Below, in pieces: positions 18,038 through 26,200 of a stretch of DNA of 62,284 bases; within the stretch, counting starts at the first letter, position 1; each line of letters opens with the position of its first letter. The notes under the pieces are model-generated. The model worked only from the letters and a program-made list of their open reading frames with translations, did no database searches and was not told where the DNA came from. The position numbers and the translations under genes were made by a program. The DNA is taken from NCBI GenBank assembly GCA_003600225.1, contig QZFT01000050.1, positions 1 to 62,284 on the forward strand, given 5' to 3'. This DNA is from Pseudonocardiaceae bacterium YIM PH 21723 (GTDB lineage: Bacteria > Actinomycetota > Actinomycetes > Mycobacteriales > Pseudonocardiaceae).

Positions 18038-18502
18038 TCACCCGATTGTCTGAGCCCGCCGCCCGACGACGACGTTCTGCACCACCAGCGTGAGCCCGAA
18101 CAGGACCAGCAGCAGCCCACTGGTGACCAGCGGATCCGCGCCCAATGACTTGCCGAGCAATCCCAGGCCGACGCGCGCGACGATGGTCAACAGCCACAAC
18201 GCGACCGTGACCGCGCCGTACCGCTGCCAGAGCTGCCCGTCCACCCGGTAGAGCACCACGCTGAACCCGCGCCACAGACCCAGGCCGAGGCAGATCACCA
18301 GGTCCCCGAGCAGCACCAGCGCATCGGCCCCGCTCAGCGAGAACCCGTGCAGTTTCGGCAGCACCGACACCACCCCGATGGCGATCAGGATGATCGGAAC
18401 GGTCAGCAGTTTGTCCGGACGCAGCACCCGGCCACGCGTTCGGCGCACGAGCAGCAGGGCGATCAGAACGATGATGAGCAGCGGCTGAAGTGTGTTCCCC
18501 AT
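18038..18502 (-). CDS. DUF1453-like membrane protein
   Basis: 154 residues with four or five hydrophobic helices (LLIIVLIALLLV; LTVPIILIAIGVVSVL; ALVLLGDLVICLGLGLW; VTVALWLLTIVARVGLGLL; GLLLVLFGLTLVVQNVVVG). The order of helices and the R/K-rich loop after helix 1 resemble DUF1453/CcdC-type proteins; function unknown. Start at the ATG at 18502 rather than a more upstream frame start. It is followed by fprA, but the iron box in the gap argues for separate control. Confidence 0.7.
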   Translation of the reverse strand: MGNTLQPLLIIVLIALLLVRRTRGRVLRPDKLLTVPIILIAIGVVSVLPKLHGFSLSGADALVLLGDLVICLGLGLWRGFSVVLYRVDGQLWQRYGAVTVALWLLTIVARVGLGLLGKSLGADPLVTSGLLLVLFGLTLVVQNVVVGRRAQTIG

Positions 18503-18608
18503 GGCACCAGTCTCGGCAGCGCGGGCCACCGGGACACATGACACGTGTCATCCGATCCCCCGGACATCTGTCGGTGATCGGACCGGTTAAACTGGGGCGA
18601 GTACGCCC

Positions 18609-18684
18609 GCCTGCGTAGCTCAGGGGATAGAGCATCGGTTTCCTAAACCGTGTGTCGCAGGTTCGAATCCTGCCGCGGGCACCA
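18609..18684 (+). tRNA. tRNA-Arg (anticodon CCT)
   Basis: 76 nt including an encoded CCA. Acceptor GCCTGCG pairs with CGCGGGC (one G-U), D-arm GCTC/GAGC, anticodon loop TTCCTAA giving CCT (reads AGG), and T-arm GCAGG-TTCGAAT-CCTGC. The outermost anticodon-stem pair is T-T. No integrase or att repeat is nearby, so it is not the edge of an integrated element here. Confidence 0.95.
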
Positions 18685-18825
18685 CCTTTCGCCGGGTGAC
18701 CTCAGCCCCGTGACCTGTAGACCTCGGTCGCGGGGCTGAGATGTATCCCGGGTCGGATGACCCGCGATCCGAGTTCTGTCCGATTCGGGCCACAACGACG
18801 GCACACCCGTACCCGTCCTACGGTC

Positions 18826-19494
18826 ATGAACGCGTTCACCGAGTGGGTGCAGGACTTCGAGGACGAGAAGCTCCGACGCGGCGAGACCGGTGACCCGGAC
18901 TTCGCGCGCGGTTCCGCCCTGGCGCCCGAGGTGGTGGCCAGTGTGCAGCGGTTCCAGGTCGGGGAGGCGGGCGACGGGGCGAACCTCATCGCCAAGGCCA
19001 CTCAGGCTGGGGACCCCGAATACACCGCAGCCGTGCGGCTGTTCGTCGCCGAGGAGCAGAACCACGCTCGGCTGCTGGCGTTGCTGCTGCGGTCCGCGGG
19101 CGCCCGGACCATCGACGGTCACTGGACCGATGCCGTGTTCGTCCGGTTGCGGCGGGCGCTGGGACTGCGGCTGGAGTTGATGGTGCTGCTGATCGCGGAG
19201 GTCGTCGCGCTCGGCTACTACCGGGCGTTGCGGGACGGGTCCAGCGATCCGCTGGTGTCCGAGGTGGCCGGCCGGATCCTGGCCGACGAGCAGCGGCATG
19301 TGCCGTTCCACTGCCTCCGGCTCAAGGGGGAACTGCCCCGGATCGTGCACCCGGTGTGGTGGGCGCTGCTGCTCGGTGCGCTCGGCACGGTGTGCTGGGA
19401 CCACGGTCCCGCCCTGCGCCGGCTGGGGCTGACCCGGTGGGGGTTCGCGGTGGAGGTGATGGGGCTGTTCAAGGGCGCGGTCGCTGCGACCTGA
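18826..19494 (+). CDS. Ferritin-like (diiron) domain protein
   Basis: 222 residues, mostly helical. Two carboxylate-His motifs (AEEQNHARL and ADEQRHVPF) plus glutamates in LMVLLIAEVVALGYY fit a four-helix diiron site. A C-terminal hydrophobic segment (VWWALLLGALGTVCW) may bind the membrane. Such proteins act as oxidases, hydroxylases or iron stores; the substrate is unknown. The ATG at 18826 has no visible ribosome site, and TACGGT just upstream could be a -10 element for a leaderless mRNA. Confidence 0.75.
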   Translation: MNAFTEWVQDFEDEKLRRGETGDPDFARGSALAPEVVASVQRFQVGEAGDGANLIAKATQAGDPEYTAAVRLFVAEEQNHARLLALLLRSAGARTIDGHWTDAVFVRLRRALGLRLELMVLLIAEVVALGYYRALRDGSSDPLVSEVAGRILADEQRHVPFHCLRLKGELPRIVHPVWWALLLGALGTVCWDHGPALRRLGLTRWGFAVEVMGLFKGAVAAT

Positions 19495-19521
19495 GTCCGT
19501 GCAGCGCCTAACATTCCGACG

Positions 19522-19962
19522 GTGCACATTCGGCAACATGTCTACTTCGGCCTGCTGAGCAGCCAGGTCCCCGCCACCGAGATCACCGCTCGACTGGGTC
19601 TGGAGGCCGACGAGGTCAAGGTCCGCGGCTCCAAGCGGGCCACGCCCGCGGTCCCGGTGAGTCACGCGTGGAAGATCGTCTGCGCTGAGCCCGGTCTCGC
19701 GGTGGACGAGCAGATCGGGCGCGTCATGCGGCGGCTCGCTCCGCACTCGGCGGAGATCATCGCGCTCGCCCAGGAGTTGCGGGCCGGTGATCCGCAGTAC
19801 GGCGGCGCGGTGCTGCGGGTGGTCCGCTACTTCGACAACGAGGACGAGGACGCCGACGAGGACGAGCTCAACTCGCCGTTGCTCGGCTGGGCGTTGGACC
19901 GCGAAACGCTGAGCTTCCTGCTGGCGGTCGACGCGGTCCTCGACATCGAGGAATACGCCTAG
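19522..19962 (+). CDS. DUF4279 family protein
   Basis: 146 residues, GTG start. The opening HVYFGLLSSQVPATEITARLGLEADEVKVRGSK-like region is typical of DUF4279 (a Y/F-F strand, then EIT..LGL.PD). An acidic stretch (DNEDEDADEDE) precedes the C-terminus. Function is not established; some members lie near secreted-toxin genes, but no toxin is seen here. The end overlaps the convergent glycosyltransferase gene by 4 bp. Confidence 0.75.
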   Translation: MHIRQHVYFGLLSSQVPATEITARLGLEADEVKVRGSKRATPAVPVSHAWKIVCAEPGLAVDEQIGRVMRRLAPHSAEIIALAQELRAGDPQYGGAVLRVVRYFDNEDEDADEDELNSPLLGWALDRETLSFLLAVDAVLDIEEYA

Positions 19963-21029
19963 ACCAGCAGGCCGGCGGCCCGCTGGACGCCACCGCCCGC
20001 CAGGATCGCCGCGCGCATCCGGTCCAGGTTCCGCCGGATCTCCTCGCTCGCGGCCACCCGCTCCACGGTGGACCGCAGGTCCCCGGTCAGCCGCTCGCCC
20101 AGGCCCAGTTCCTCGATGCGCCGGGCGTTGATCTCCTGTTCCGGGGTCTGCGGGACCGCGACGAGCGGCACGCCGTGGAACAACGCCTCCATCGTGGAGT
20201 TCATCCCGGCGTGGGTGACGAACGCCCGGGCCCGGCGCAGCACGGCGGGCTGCGGGAACCAGTCGCGGACGTCGAAGTTCGCCGGGGCCCGATCCACCCG
20301 GCCGTTCAGCGCCACCTGCCACGCACCGTCGGCGAACGCCTCGACGCACGAGTCGTAGAACCGCGGGTCGCTCAGCACCGAGCCGAGGGACGCGTACACC
20401 AGCGGAAGCTCCGGGTGCTTCGGCGTCCACGGCTCGTCGGTGCGGTCACCGAGCAACGGTCCGACGAAATGGAAGGTCTCGTCGAAGGTGTCGCCGGACG
20501 GCTGGAACTCCCTGGGCAGGAACACCAGGTTCGACCGCTCGGGCCTGTCGAGGGTGTCCTGATGTTCCAGCGCCACGCCATGCGCGGCGGAGAACCGGGC
20601 GCAGTCCTCGGTGAGCAGGCCGGTGGCACCCGGTGGATACAGCGAGAACGAGTCGTTGGACGCCAGGTGTGGGACGGTGCGCACCGCCCGGATCTCCAGC
20701 TGCTCGGCGACCAGCCTGGCCGGCCAGTTGGTGGCGTCGTAGCAGATCAGCTCCGGCCGCCGGGTCCGGCAATGCGCCAGCAGCACCGGGTAGGTCGCCG
20801 TCATCGCCGCGAAGTAGTGCCGGAACCAGGCCGCGAGGATGTCCTCCCCCAGCGGGATGAACGGCGGCGGCTGGGGCAGTTCCACCCAGTCGGCCCCGGC
20901 CGCACGTACCGCGTCGGCGTGCTCCGGCGAGGTGGCGTACTCGACGTGGCGTCCCCGTCGGACCAGTTCCTCGACCAGGGCCAGCGTGGGAGTGACGTGA
21001 CCGTGCCCCATGAGGGTGACGAACAGCAT
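19959..21029 (-). CDS. Glycosyltransferase, macrolide-type GT1
   Basis: 356 residues, GT-B fold. N-terminal acceptor domain starts MLFVTLMGHGHVTPTLAL; the C-terminal nucleotide-sugar domain has PLVYASLGSV and the signature THAGMNSTMEALFHGVPLVAVP followed by PEQEINA. It transfers a sugar, usually from a UDP or TDP donor, to a small molecule or antibiotic. No biosynthetic cluster surrounds it; related lone enzymes can inactivate macrolides, which is a guess here. Start at the ATG at 21029 because conserved sequence begins there and GGTGG precedes it. Confidence 0.88.
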   Translation of the reverse strand: MLFVTLMGHGHVTPTLALVEELVRRGRHVEYATSPEHADAVRAAGADWVELPQPPPFIPLGEDILAAWFRHYFAAMTATYPVLLAHCRTRRPELICYDATNWPARLVAEQLEIRAVRTVPHLASNDSFSLYPPGATGLLTEDCARFSAAHGVALEHQDTLDRPERSNLVFLPREFQPSGDTFDETFHFVGPLLGDRTDEPWTPKHPELPLVYASLGSVLSDPRFYDSCVEAFADGAWQVALNGRVDRAPANFDVRDWFPQPAVLRRARAFVTHAGMNSTMEALFHGVPLVAVPQTPEQEINARRIEELGLGERLTGDLRSTVERVAASEEIRRNLDRMRAAILAGGGVQRAAGLLV

Positions 21030-21171
21030 CGGGCCACCGTAGCGACGATTCGCTGTGAGCCGTGGCACAACGGTTCGGCGACCGAACTATGAACAGTGGT
21101 TGATCCGCTGACTACTCCGGGTCACTCCGTGGTGACATCAGCGTCGAAAGGCCGGATCGTGGGGGGATCAG

Positions 21172-22701
21172 ATGGACCGAGACATGCTCAACCTGGTGCT
21201 GGCCGGGGTCGGTGTCCTCGTACCGCTGCTCGCGTTCTTCTGGGAGTTCGTCGTCGCCCGCCGCAAACGGCTGGGCTATCGGGTGCAGATGGACACGATG
21301 GCCCCCGACGACATCGGGCTCGGGCACACCGGCATCCTGCAGCAGATCCAGCAGGACACCGGGATCACCCTGGAGCACCCGTCCTTCGTGCTGGTCCGCA
21401 TCGAGAACGACGGCGTCATCCCGATCGACGAGACCGACTACCAGGTGCTGACCGACATCAAGACCGGTGTGCGGATCCGGTTCCCCGGCCGCCGCGTCGC
21501 CGGGATGATGATCACCGAGCTGAGTCACCCCAAGCTGCAGCGGAACTTCGCCGAGCACTCCGGGCTGAGCCGCAGCGAGGAAACCAGCATCGACCACGAG
21601 GTCACCGGAATCATCGACCTGCCCCGGGTGCCGCTGAACCGGAACGACCACTACAAGGTCCTCGTCGTGCTGGACCAGATCGGTCCCCGGGCGAACCCCA
21701 CCTTCGAGGCCGGCATCAAGGCGGGCATCGCCAAGGAGAGCAAGGCGCAGACCGGCCTGCCGAAACGCGCGGTGATCATCGGCGCCTTCATGACCGCGAT
21801 CATCGTGGTGCTCGGGCTGTCCATCGCGCTGCGCAAGGACGCCCAGCCGCCGCCGGTGGACTGCGCGTCGGGCAGGCTCAGCCTGGTCGGATCGACCGCG
21901 TTCGAACCGGTCATGCGGGACGCGGCCGCGCACTACGCCAAGACCTGCACCGCCGCTTCCTTCGACTTCGACTTCCAGGGCAGCTCATCCGGCCTGGAGC
22001 GGCTGAACGCGAACGGCACGAAGGCACCGATGATCTCGTTCTCCGACGGGACCAAGGGCCAGAACCAGCCGATGCTCATCCAACGGCCGATCTCCTTCCT
22101 GGTGTTCGCACTGGTCGCACACAAGGACGCCGGGGTACGGGACCTCGACATCGAGCAGATCAGGCGGGTCTACGCCGGGGAGGTGACCAACTGGAAAGAC
22201 CTCGGCGGCAACGACGTCCCTGTGACGATCGTCAGCCGCAAGCCCGGATCCGGCACCAGGAACACGTTCCAGAACCAGATTCTGCAGGGCAAGCGGGAAC
22301 CGGCCACCAACTCGGACAACTGCACGACCAGGGACCCCGGCGGCGACCAGGGCGTACTGCGCTGCGAGCGGGACACCTCCAGCCAGCTGCTGGACACGGT
22401 GGCGCGCACCAAGGGCGCGATCGGCTACGCCGAGCTGGGCGAGGCGAAAAACCGGCAACGGGACCTGTCGCTGGTGTCGATCTCCAAGCAGGATGCGGTC
22501 ATCCAGGCGGCCATCAGCGGGGACTACCCGTTCTGGGAGACCGAGTACGCCTACACCTACGACCGGCCGGTGGCCGAATCCATCACCGCCAGTTTCCTGC
22601 GCTACCTGACCACCCAGGTCGGCAAGGACGTCATCCGGTCGCACGAGGACGCCTCCTGCGATGAGCTGCCGAAACCGGTGCTCTGTAAACCCGTCAAATA
22701 G
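21172..22701 (+). CDS. Membrane-anchored protein with PstS-like substrate-binding domain
   Basis: 509 residues. Helix 1 (about 7-28), about 170 residues predicted cytoplasmic that I do not recognise (SFVLVRIENDGVIPIDETDY), helix 2 (about 200-220), then an external PstS-like periplasmic-binding domain (about 230-509; GSTAFEPVMRDAAAHYAKTC, GSSSGLERLN, VYAGEVTNWKDLGG, SGTRNTFQ). No ABC transporter genes lie nearby, so it may sense rather than import phosphate or a similar anion, signalling through the inner domain. A strong GGGGGGA site precedes the ATG. Confidence 0.8.
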   Translation: MDRDMLNLVLAGVGVLVPLLAFFWEFVVARRKRLGYRVQMDTMAPDDIGLGHTGILQQIQQDTGITLEHPSFVLVRIENDGVIPIDETDYQVLTDIKTGVRIRFPGRRVAGMMITELSHPKLQRNFAEHSGLSRSEETSIDHEVTGIIDLPRVPLNRNDHYKVLVVLDQIGPRANPTFEAGIKAGIAKESKAQTGLPKRAVIIGAFMTAIIVVLGLSIALRKDAQPPPVDCASGRLSLVGSTAFEPVMRDAAAHYAKTCTAASFDFDFQGSSSGLERLNANGTKAPMISFSDGTKGQNQPMLIQRPISFLVFALVAHKDAGVRDLDIEQIRRVYAGEVTNWKDLGGNDVPVTIVSRKPGSGTRNTFQNQILQGKREPATNSDNCTTRDPGGDQGVLRCERDTSSQLLDTVARTKGAIGYAELGEAKNRQRDLSLVSISKQDAVIQAAISGDYPFWETEYAYTYDRPVAESITASFLRYLTTQVGKDVIRSHEDASCDELPKPVLCKPVK

Positions 22702-22741
22702 ATTCATCGGTATTTCATCGGTCGCTCCTACGGTTCCCGGC

Positions 22742-23383
22742 ATGAAGAAGATGTCGGCCGTACTGGCCGGATTGCTGATGGCCACCGCTCTGTCCGTGGT
22801 CAGCGAAACGGCCGCCAACGCGGCACCGTGCGAGGGCACCTACACGATCGTCGTGGGTGGCACCAACAGCACCTGGGACAACGACGGATTCGTCGGGAAC
22901 ATCCAGCAGCACGTCGGATACCCGAACCTCATTCCGAACGGCGCCGCCGCCCAGGCCGGCGCCGACGAGCTGAACAGGCTGGTCAACATCCAGCGGCAGC
23001 AGTGCCCTGGCCAGCACGTCAAGATGGGCGGCTACTCGCTGGGGGCCGCCGCGGTGCACATCTGGGTGACGCAGCACGGTGACGCGTTCGGCAACGTGAA
23101 CGCCGTGCTGCTGGCCGACCCGAAGCGACAGGGCGGCCCTGGGGCGAGCGGCTCGACCGACGTGTGGGGTGTCGTCGGCGCTCCGCTGGCCGGCGTGGAC
23201 CGGTTCTTCGGCGGTGTGCCGGTGAAGTCCATCTGCAACTGGGACTACATCTGTGACGTGTCGGCACCGATCCACGAGTACCCGCACGCGCACATCGTGA
23301 ACTACGACTTCGACCGGAACATGGACAACCACAACGACTCGGCGCACGAGCAGTGGTACAACCGCGCCTGGTTCCCCTGGTAA
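22742..23383 (+). CDS. Secreted PE-PPE/cutinase-like serine hydrolase
   Basis: 213 residues. Sec signal peptide (MKKMSAVLAGLLMATALSVV, cleavage near ANAA-PCEG). The fold start YTIVVGGTNSTWDN and nucleophile elbow GGYSLGAAA resemble the PE-PPE/cutinase alpha/beta hydrolases of mycobacteria. Candidate acid and His lie in the LADPKRQG and YPHAHIVNY regions. Likely an exported esterase. Start at the ATG at 22742 because the signal peptide begins there. A family hairpin follows 11 nt after the stop. Confidence 0.8.
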   Translation: MKKMSAVLAGLLMATALSVVSETAANAAPCEGTYTIVVGGTNSTWDNDGFVGNIQQHVGYPNLIPNGAAAQAGADELNRLVNIQRQQCPGQHVKMGGYSLGAAAVHIWVTQHGDAFGNVNAVLLADPKRQGGPGASGSTDVWGVVGAPLAGVDRFFGGVPVKSICNWDYICDVSAPIHEYPHAHIVNYDFDRNMDNHNDSAHEQWYNRAWFPW

Positions 23384-23394
23384 CCGACCGAGCT

Positions 23395-23447
23395 CCGAAG
23401 TTGGCGATGTTCGCGCGAGGAACGAGCCCGAACATCGCCAACTTCGG
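23395..23447. repeat. GAAGTTGRCGATG-family hairpin b
   Basis: 19-bp perfect stem (23395-23413 with 23429-23447), 15-nt loop holding GAGGAACGAG, the reverse complement of the loop in copies h and j. 11 nt after the PE-PPE-like gene stop. Confidence 0.88.
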
Positions 23448-23487
23448 GTACCGAATTCGGTTGCCCCGGCTTGGCAGTATTGATCAC

Positions 23488-24100
23488 ATGCCCTTCGCTG
23501 AGACCCCGTTGACCGACGCGATGCGCGCGGCCGTCACCACGCACTGGCGTCCGCTGGACGGCCCGGCGGTCCGGCTGCACGGCGGCGAGGATTCGACCGC
23601 CTACCGCATCGGTGACCTGGTCGTCCGGGTCGGCCCGGCGGGGCGAAGCCCGGCCGAACTGGAGTGGTGCCACGCGATCCTGAACCAGATCGCGCCGACG
23701 ATCCCCGAGGTGATCACACCACTGCCGACGCACTCAGGGACCACCGTGGTCCAGGTGGCGGACAGGCCGCTGTCGCTGTGGCCGTTCGTCGAGGGCGTCC
23801 GGCCGGATCGCGTACCAGCCACGGCCGACCAGGCGGCGGAACTGCTGGCCCGGCTGCACCGAACTGGATGTGGCCGTGTCCGCGAAGGAGTGGAGCCCGG
23901 CGGATCGCAGCCGGTTCATCGAGCGGTATCGGCAGGCGGGCGGCACCGCGCAGGATCTGAGCGAGGAGACGATGACGCAGTTGCTCCGGCATCGGCTGCG
24001 AATCGAGGTGGAGTCGCTCCGGCGGATGGTCGGGCCGACCGCCGAGGACATCGAGTACGAGCAGCAGAACCTGGAGCTGTTCCACGGACTGCGCCGATGA
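23488..24100 (+). pseudogene. Aminoglycoside-phosphotransferase-family gene with internal deletion and frameshift
   Basis: The first frame (from the ATG at 23488) encodes an APH-like N-lobe (DLVVRVGPAGRSPAELEWCHAIL, PLSLWPFVEG, AAELLARLHR). At about 23865 the next frame takes over with ELDVAVSAKEWSPADRSRFIERYRQAGG, the usual APH C-terminal part, to a stop at 24100. The segment that should carry the catalytic HGD and DFD/DWD motifs is missing between them. Deletion of the core plus a frame change makes it almost certainly inactive. Confidence 0.85.
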
Positions 24101-24117
24101 ACTGGGGGCGGGAGTTC

Positions 24118-24167
24118 CGAAGTTGGCGATGTTCGGGGCACAAGCTTCCCGACCGTCGTCAACTTCG
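24118..24167. repeat. GAAGTTGRCGATG-family hairpin c (decayed)
   Basis: 20-bp stem with three mismatched or wobble positions (24118-24137 with 24148-24167). The most diverged copy; it follows the phosphotransferase pseudogene by 17 nt, as if gene and terminator decay together. Confidence 0.75.
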
Positions 24168-24230
24168 AGTGCTTGTCGCCGGCGGCCGGCGAATACCTAG
24201 CGGTCCTACTGCACGGGTACTGTGCGGCGC

Positions 24231-24515
24231 ATGCTGCGCAATGTGGTGATGGTGAAGCTGAAGCCCGAGCACGACCCGGTGTGGGCGGCCGAGATGCGGG
24301 CCAAGTTCGCCGCGCTCGACTGCCCCGGCACGGTCAGTTACACGATCGGCCCGGACGCCGGTCTGCGCGAGGGCAACTGGACCTACGCCATCGTCGCCGA
24401 CTTCACCGATGTCGCGGCTTACCAGGGTTACGACCAGGATGCCGAGCACAACCGGCTGCGCGCCGAGCTGGCTCCGATGGTCGAGCAGATCTCCCGGGTC
24501 CAGTTCGAGATCTGA
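24231..24515 (+). CDS. Dabb-family (stress-responsive A/B barrel) protein
   Basis: 94 residues. The start NVVMVKLKPEHD and the end HNRLRAELAPMVEQISRVQFEI with YAIVADFTDVAAYQGY are typical of the small dimeric alpha/beta barrel Dabb family, whose role is unclear. No ribosome site; TACTGT a few bases upstream may be a -10 element for a leaderless transcript. A GTG 9 nt upstream is an alternative start. Confidence 0.82.
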   Translation: MLRNVVMVKLKPEHDPVWAAEMRAKFAALDCPGTVSYTIGPDAGLREGNWTYAIVADFTDVAAYQGYDQDAEHNRLRAELAPMVEQISRVQFEI

Positions 24516-24546
24516 ACCGAACGGCCGCCTGGCCCGAAGGATGATC

Positions 24547-25395
24547 GTGCGTTGGGACGATCGACTGACGGCCATGCTGATCCATGCGACGGCCCGGTGG
24601 CGGGTGCGATACGGCGAGAACCTCCGGTTCGCCGGCAACGAACTACCGAAACCGCAGGTCATCCACGTTCCTACCCGGCACGGGCGGGTGCGGGTCTTCG
24701 TGTACCGGCCGTTCCAGGCATCCGCCGGCGCCCATGTGCACTTCCACGGCGGTGCCTGGCTGATGCGCTATCCGCAGATGGACGACTGGTGGTGCCGGTA
24801 CCTGGCGGCCGAAGCCGGGGTCACCGTGTTCAACGTGGACTTCCGCACCGGCCCGTACGTCAGCTACCCGGTGTCCCAGCACCAGTGCCACGACGTGGCG
24901 CGCTGGGTGTCGAAGGACTACCCGGCCGTCTCGGTCGGCGGCTTCTCCTCCGGCGGCGGGCTGGCCGCGTCGGTGTGCCTGCAGGCCAGGGACGCCGGTG
25001 CCTGGCGACCTCGGCTCCAGGTGCTCGGAGTGCCCGCCCTCGACCTGGCGACCGACCGGGGCGCCGATGAGCGGAGCATGATCTCCGCGAAGCTGCGGGA
25101 CCTGGTGCGCCGGGTGTACTTCCCGGATCCGGCCACCCGCACCGAGGCGTACGCCTCCCCCGTGCTGGCCGAATCCCTGGCCGGGCTGCCGCCCGCCATC
25201 GTGCTGACCGCCGAGCGGGACGCGTTGCGGCAGGACGGCGAGCGGTACGCCGAGCGGCTGCGCGAGGCCGGGGTGCCGGTGAAGCACGACATGACTCCGG
25301 GTGTGGACCACTACTTCCTCACCGAGAACCCCGAGCGGGCCCGGGAGACGATGGCGACCGTGGCGAAGGCCGTCGCGGAGGCGGTCGGCGGTTAG
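24547..25395 (+). CDS. Alpha/beta hydrolase, hormone-sensitive-lipase type
   Basis: 282 residues. Oxyanion motif HFHGGAW, nucleophile GFSSGGG, acid in LTAERDALRQDG and His in GVDHYF make a complete triad. Probably a cytoplasmic esterase or lipase; substrate unknown. Start at the GTG at 24547, five nt after AAGGA; the nearby ATG at 24541 is too close to that site. The last 4 bp overlap the convergent PPOX-type gene. Confidence 0.85.
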   Translation: MRWDDRLTAMLIHATARWRVRYGENLRFAGNELPKPQVIHVPTRHGRVRVFVYRPFQASAGAHVHFHGGAWLMRYPQMDDWWCRYLAAEAGVTVFNVDFRTGPYVSYPVSQHQCHDVARWVSKDYPAVSVGGFSSGGGLAASVCLQARDAGAWRPRLQVLGVPALDLATDRGADERSMISAKLRDLVRRVYFPDPATRTEAYASPVLAESLAGLPPAIVLTAERDALRQDGERYAERLREAGVPVKHDMTPGVDHYFLTENPERARETMATVAKAVAEAVGG

Positions 25396-25856
25396 ATCTT
25401 GCGGAAGTCCCAGCTGGTGACGGTGTCCGGGACCAGCCGCAGCCAGGCGTGCCGCTGATCGTGGGGCAGCTCCTCAAGGGTGAAGTACTTCCACGCGAAC
25501 AGGCGTTCAGCGGCCTCCAGCTGCGGATTCGGCTCGCCGATCCGGGGCACCTCACCGACGATCTCCACGGATCCACGCAGTTCGGCACCGTGCAGCTCGC
25601 CGTACTCGGTGCCCGCGTCGACCAGCACGGCCACCCGCGGATCGGCGGCCAGGTTGGTCCAGCGCCTGCTGCGGACGATCGAGTACAGCCAGAGCGCCGA
25701 CTCGTGCCAGACGAACCACATCGCGGTGAGATGCGGGCCATCGGCGGCGGTGGTGGCCACCCGGCAGGTGTGCTCGACCGCCAGGAAGGCGTCCAGTTCC
25801 TCGGGCGACATGGCGATCCGGCGGCCACGCTTCTGCTTGTCGAACGGGTCGGTCAT
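25392..25856 (-). CDS. Pyridoxamine-5'-phosphate-oxidase-fold protein
   Basis: 154 residues, split-barrel flavin-binding fold: EELDAFLAVEHTCRVATTAADGPHLTAMWFVW and SRRWTNLAADPRVAVLVD are typical of F420- or FMN-using PPOX-like proteins. Probably a small redox enzyme with an unknown substrate. ATG overlaps the upstream stop (ATGA), so it is co-translated with the deazaflavin-type gene before it, which supports an F420-linked role. Confidence 0.8.
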   Translation of the reverse strand: MTDPFDKQKRGRRIAMSPEELDAFLAVEHTCRVATTAADGPHLTAMWFVWHESALWLYSIVRSRRWTNLAADPRVAVLVDAGTEYGELHGAELRGSVEIVGEVPRIGEPNPQLEAAERLFAWKYFTLEELPHDQRHAWLRLVPDTVTSWDFRKI

Positions 25857-26191
25857 GACAGGTCCACGGTCACGGTGACCCGGCCTTTGTCGTCCTTGCG
25901 CGCGATGGCGTGCCCGGTGCGCTCGGTGCCGTCCAGTCGCAGCGAGATCTCGCCACCGTTCCCGGTGAAGTTGCGCCACCAGGACTTCCGCTCCGGCAGC
26001 CCGACCCAGATGGAGACCACGTCGCCCCGCCGGGAGAAGTTGACCGGCGTACTGAACGTGCGGCCGGACCGGCGACCGGTGTAGGTGATCACGGTGAAGA
26101 ACCGGCGGATCCCCGGCGCGGACTGCAGCGCGGCGACAACCGAGTTGATCCGGCGAACGAATCCGCTGGCGAAGATCCCTGTGGAGGACAT
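25853..26191 (-). CDS. Deazaflavin-dependent nitroreductase-like protein (Ddn family)
   Basis: 112 residues. TVITYTGRRSGRTFSTPVNFSRRGD and VGLPERKSWWRNF are the features of the small F420-dependent Ddn-like family. Expected to reduce quinones or other acceptors with reduced F420. First gene of a two-gene unit overlapping the PPOX-fold gene by ATGA. Confidence 0.78.
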   Translation of the reverse strand: MSSTGIFASGFVRRINSVVAALQSAPGIRRFFTVITYTGRRSGRTFSTPVNFSRRGDVVSIWVGLPERKSWWRNFTGNGGEISLRLDGTERTGHAIARKDDKGRVTVTVDLS

Positions 26192-26200
26192 GCGGTCAGC

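Noticed and set aside
18609-18684. tRNA-Arg as an integration site of a mobile element
   Set aside because: No integrase gene, and no repeat of the tRNA 3' end was seen downstream in the window.
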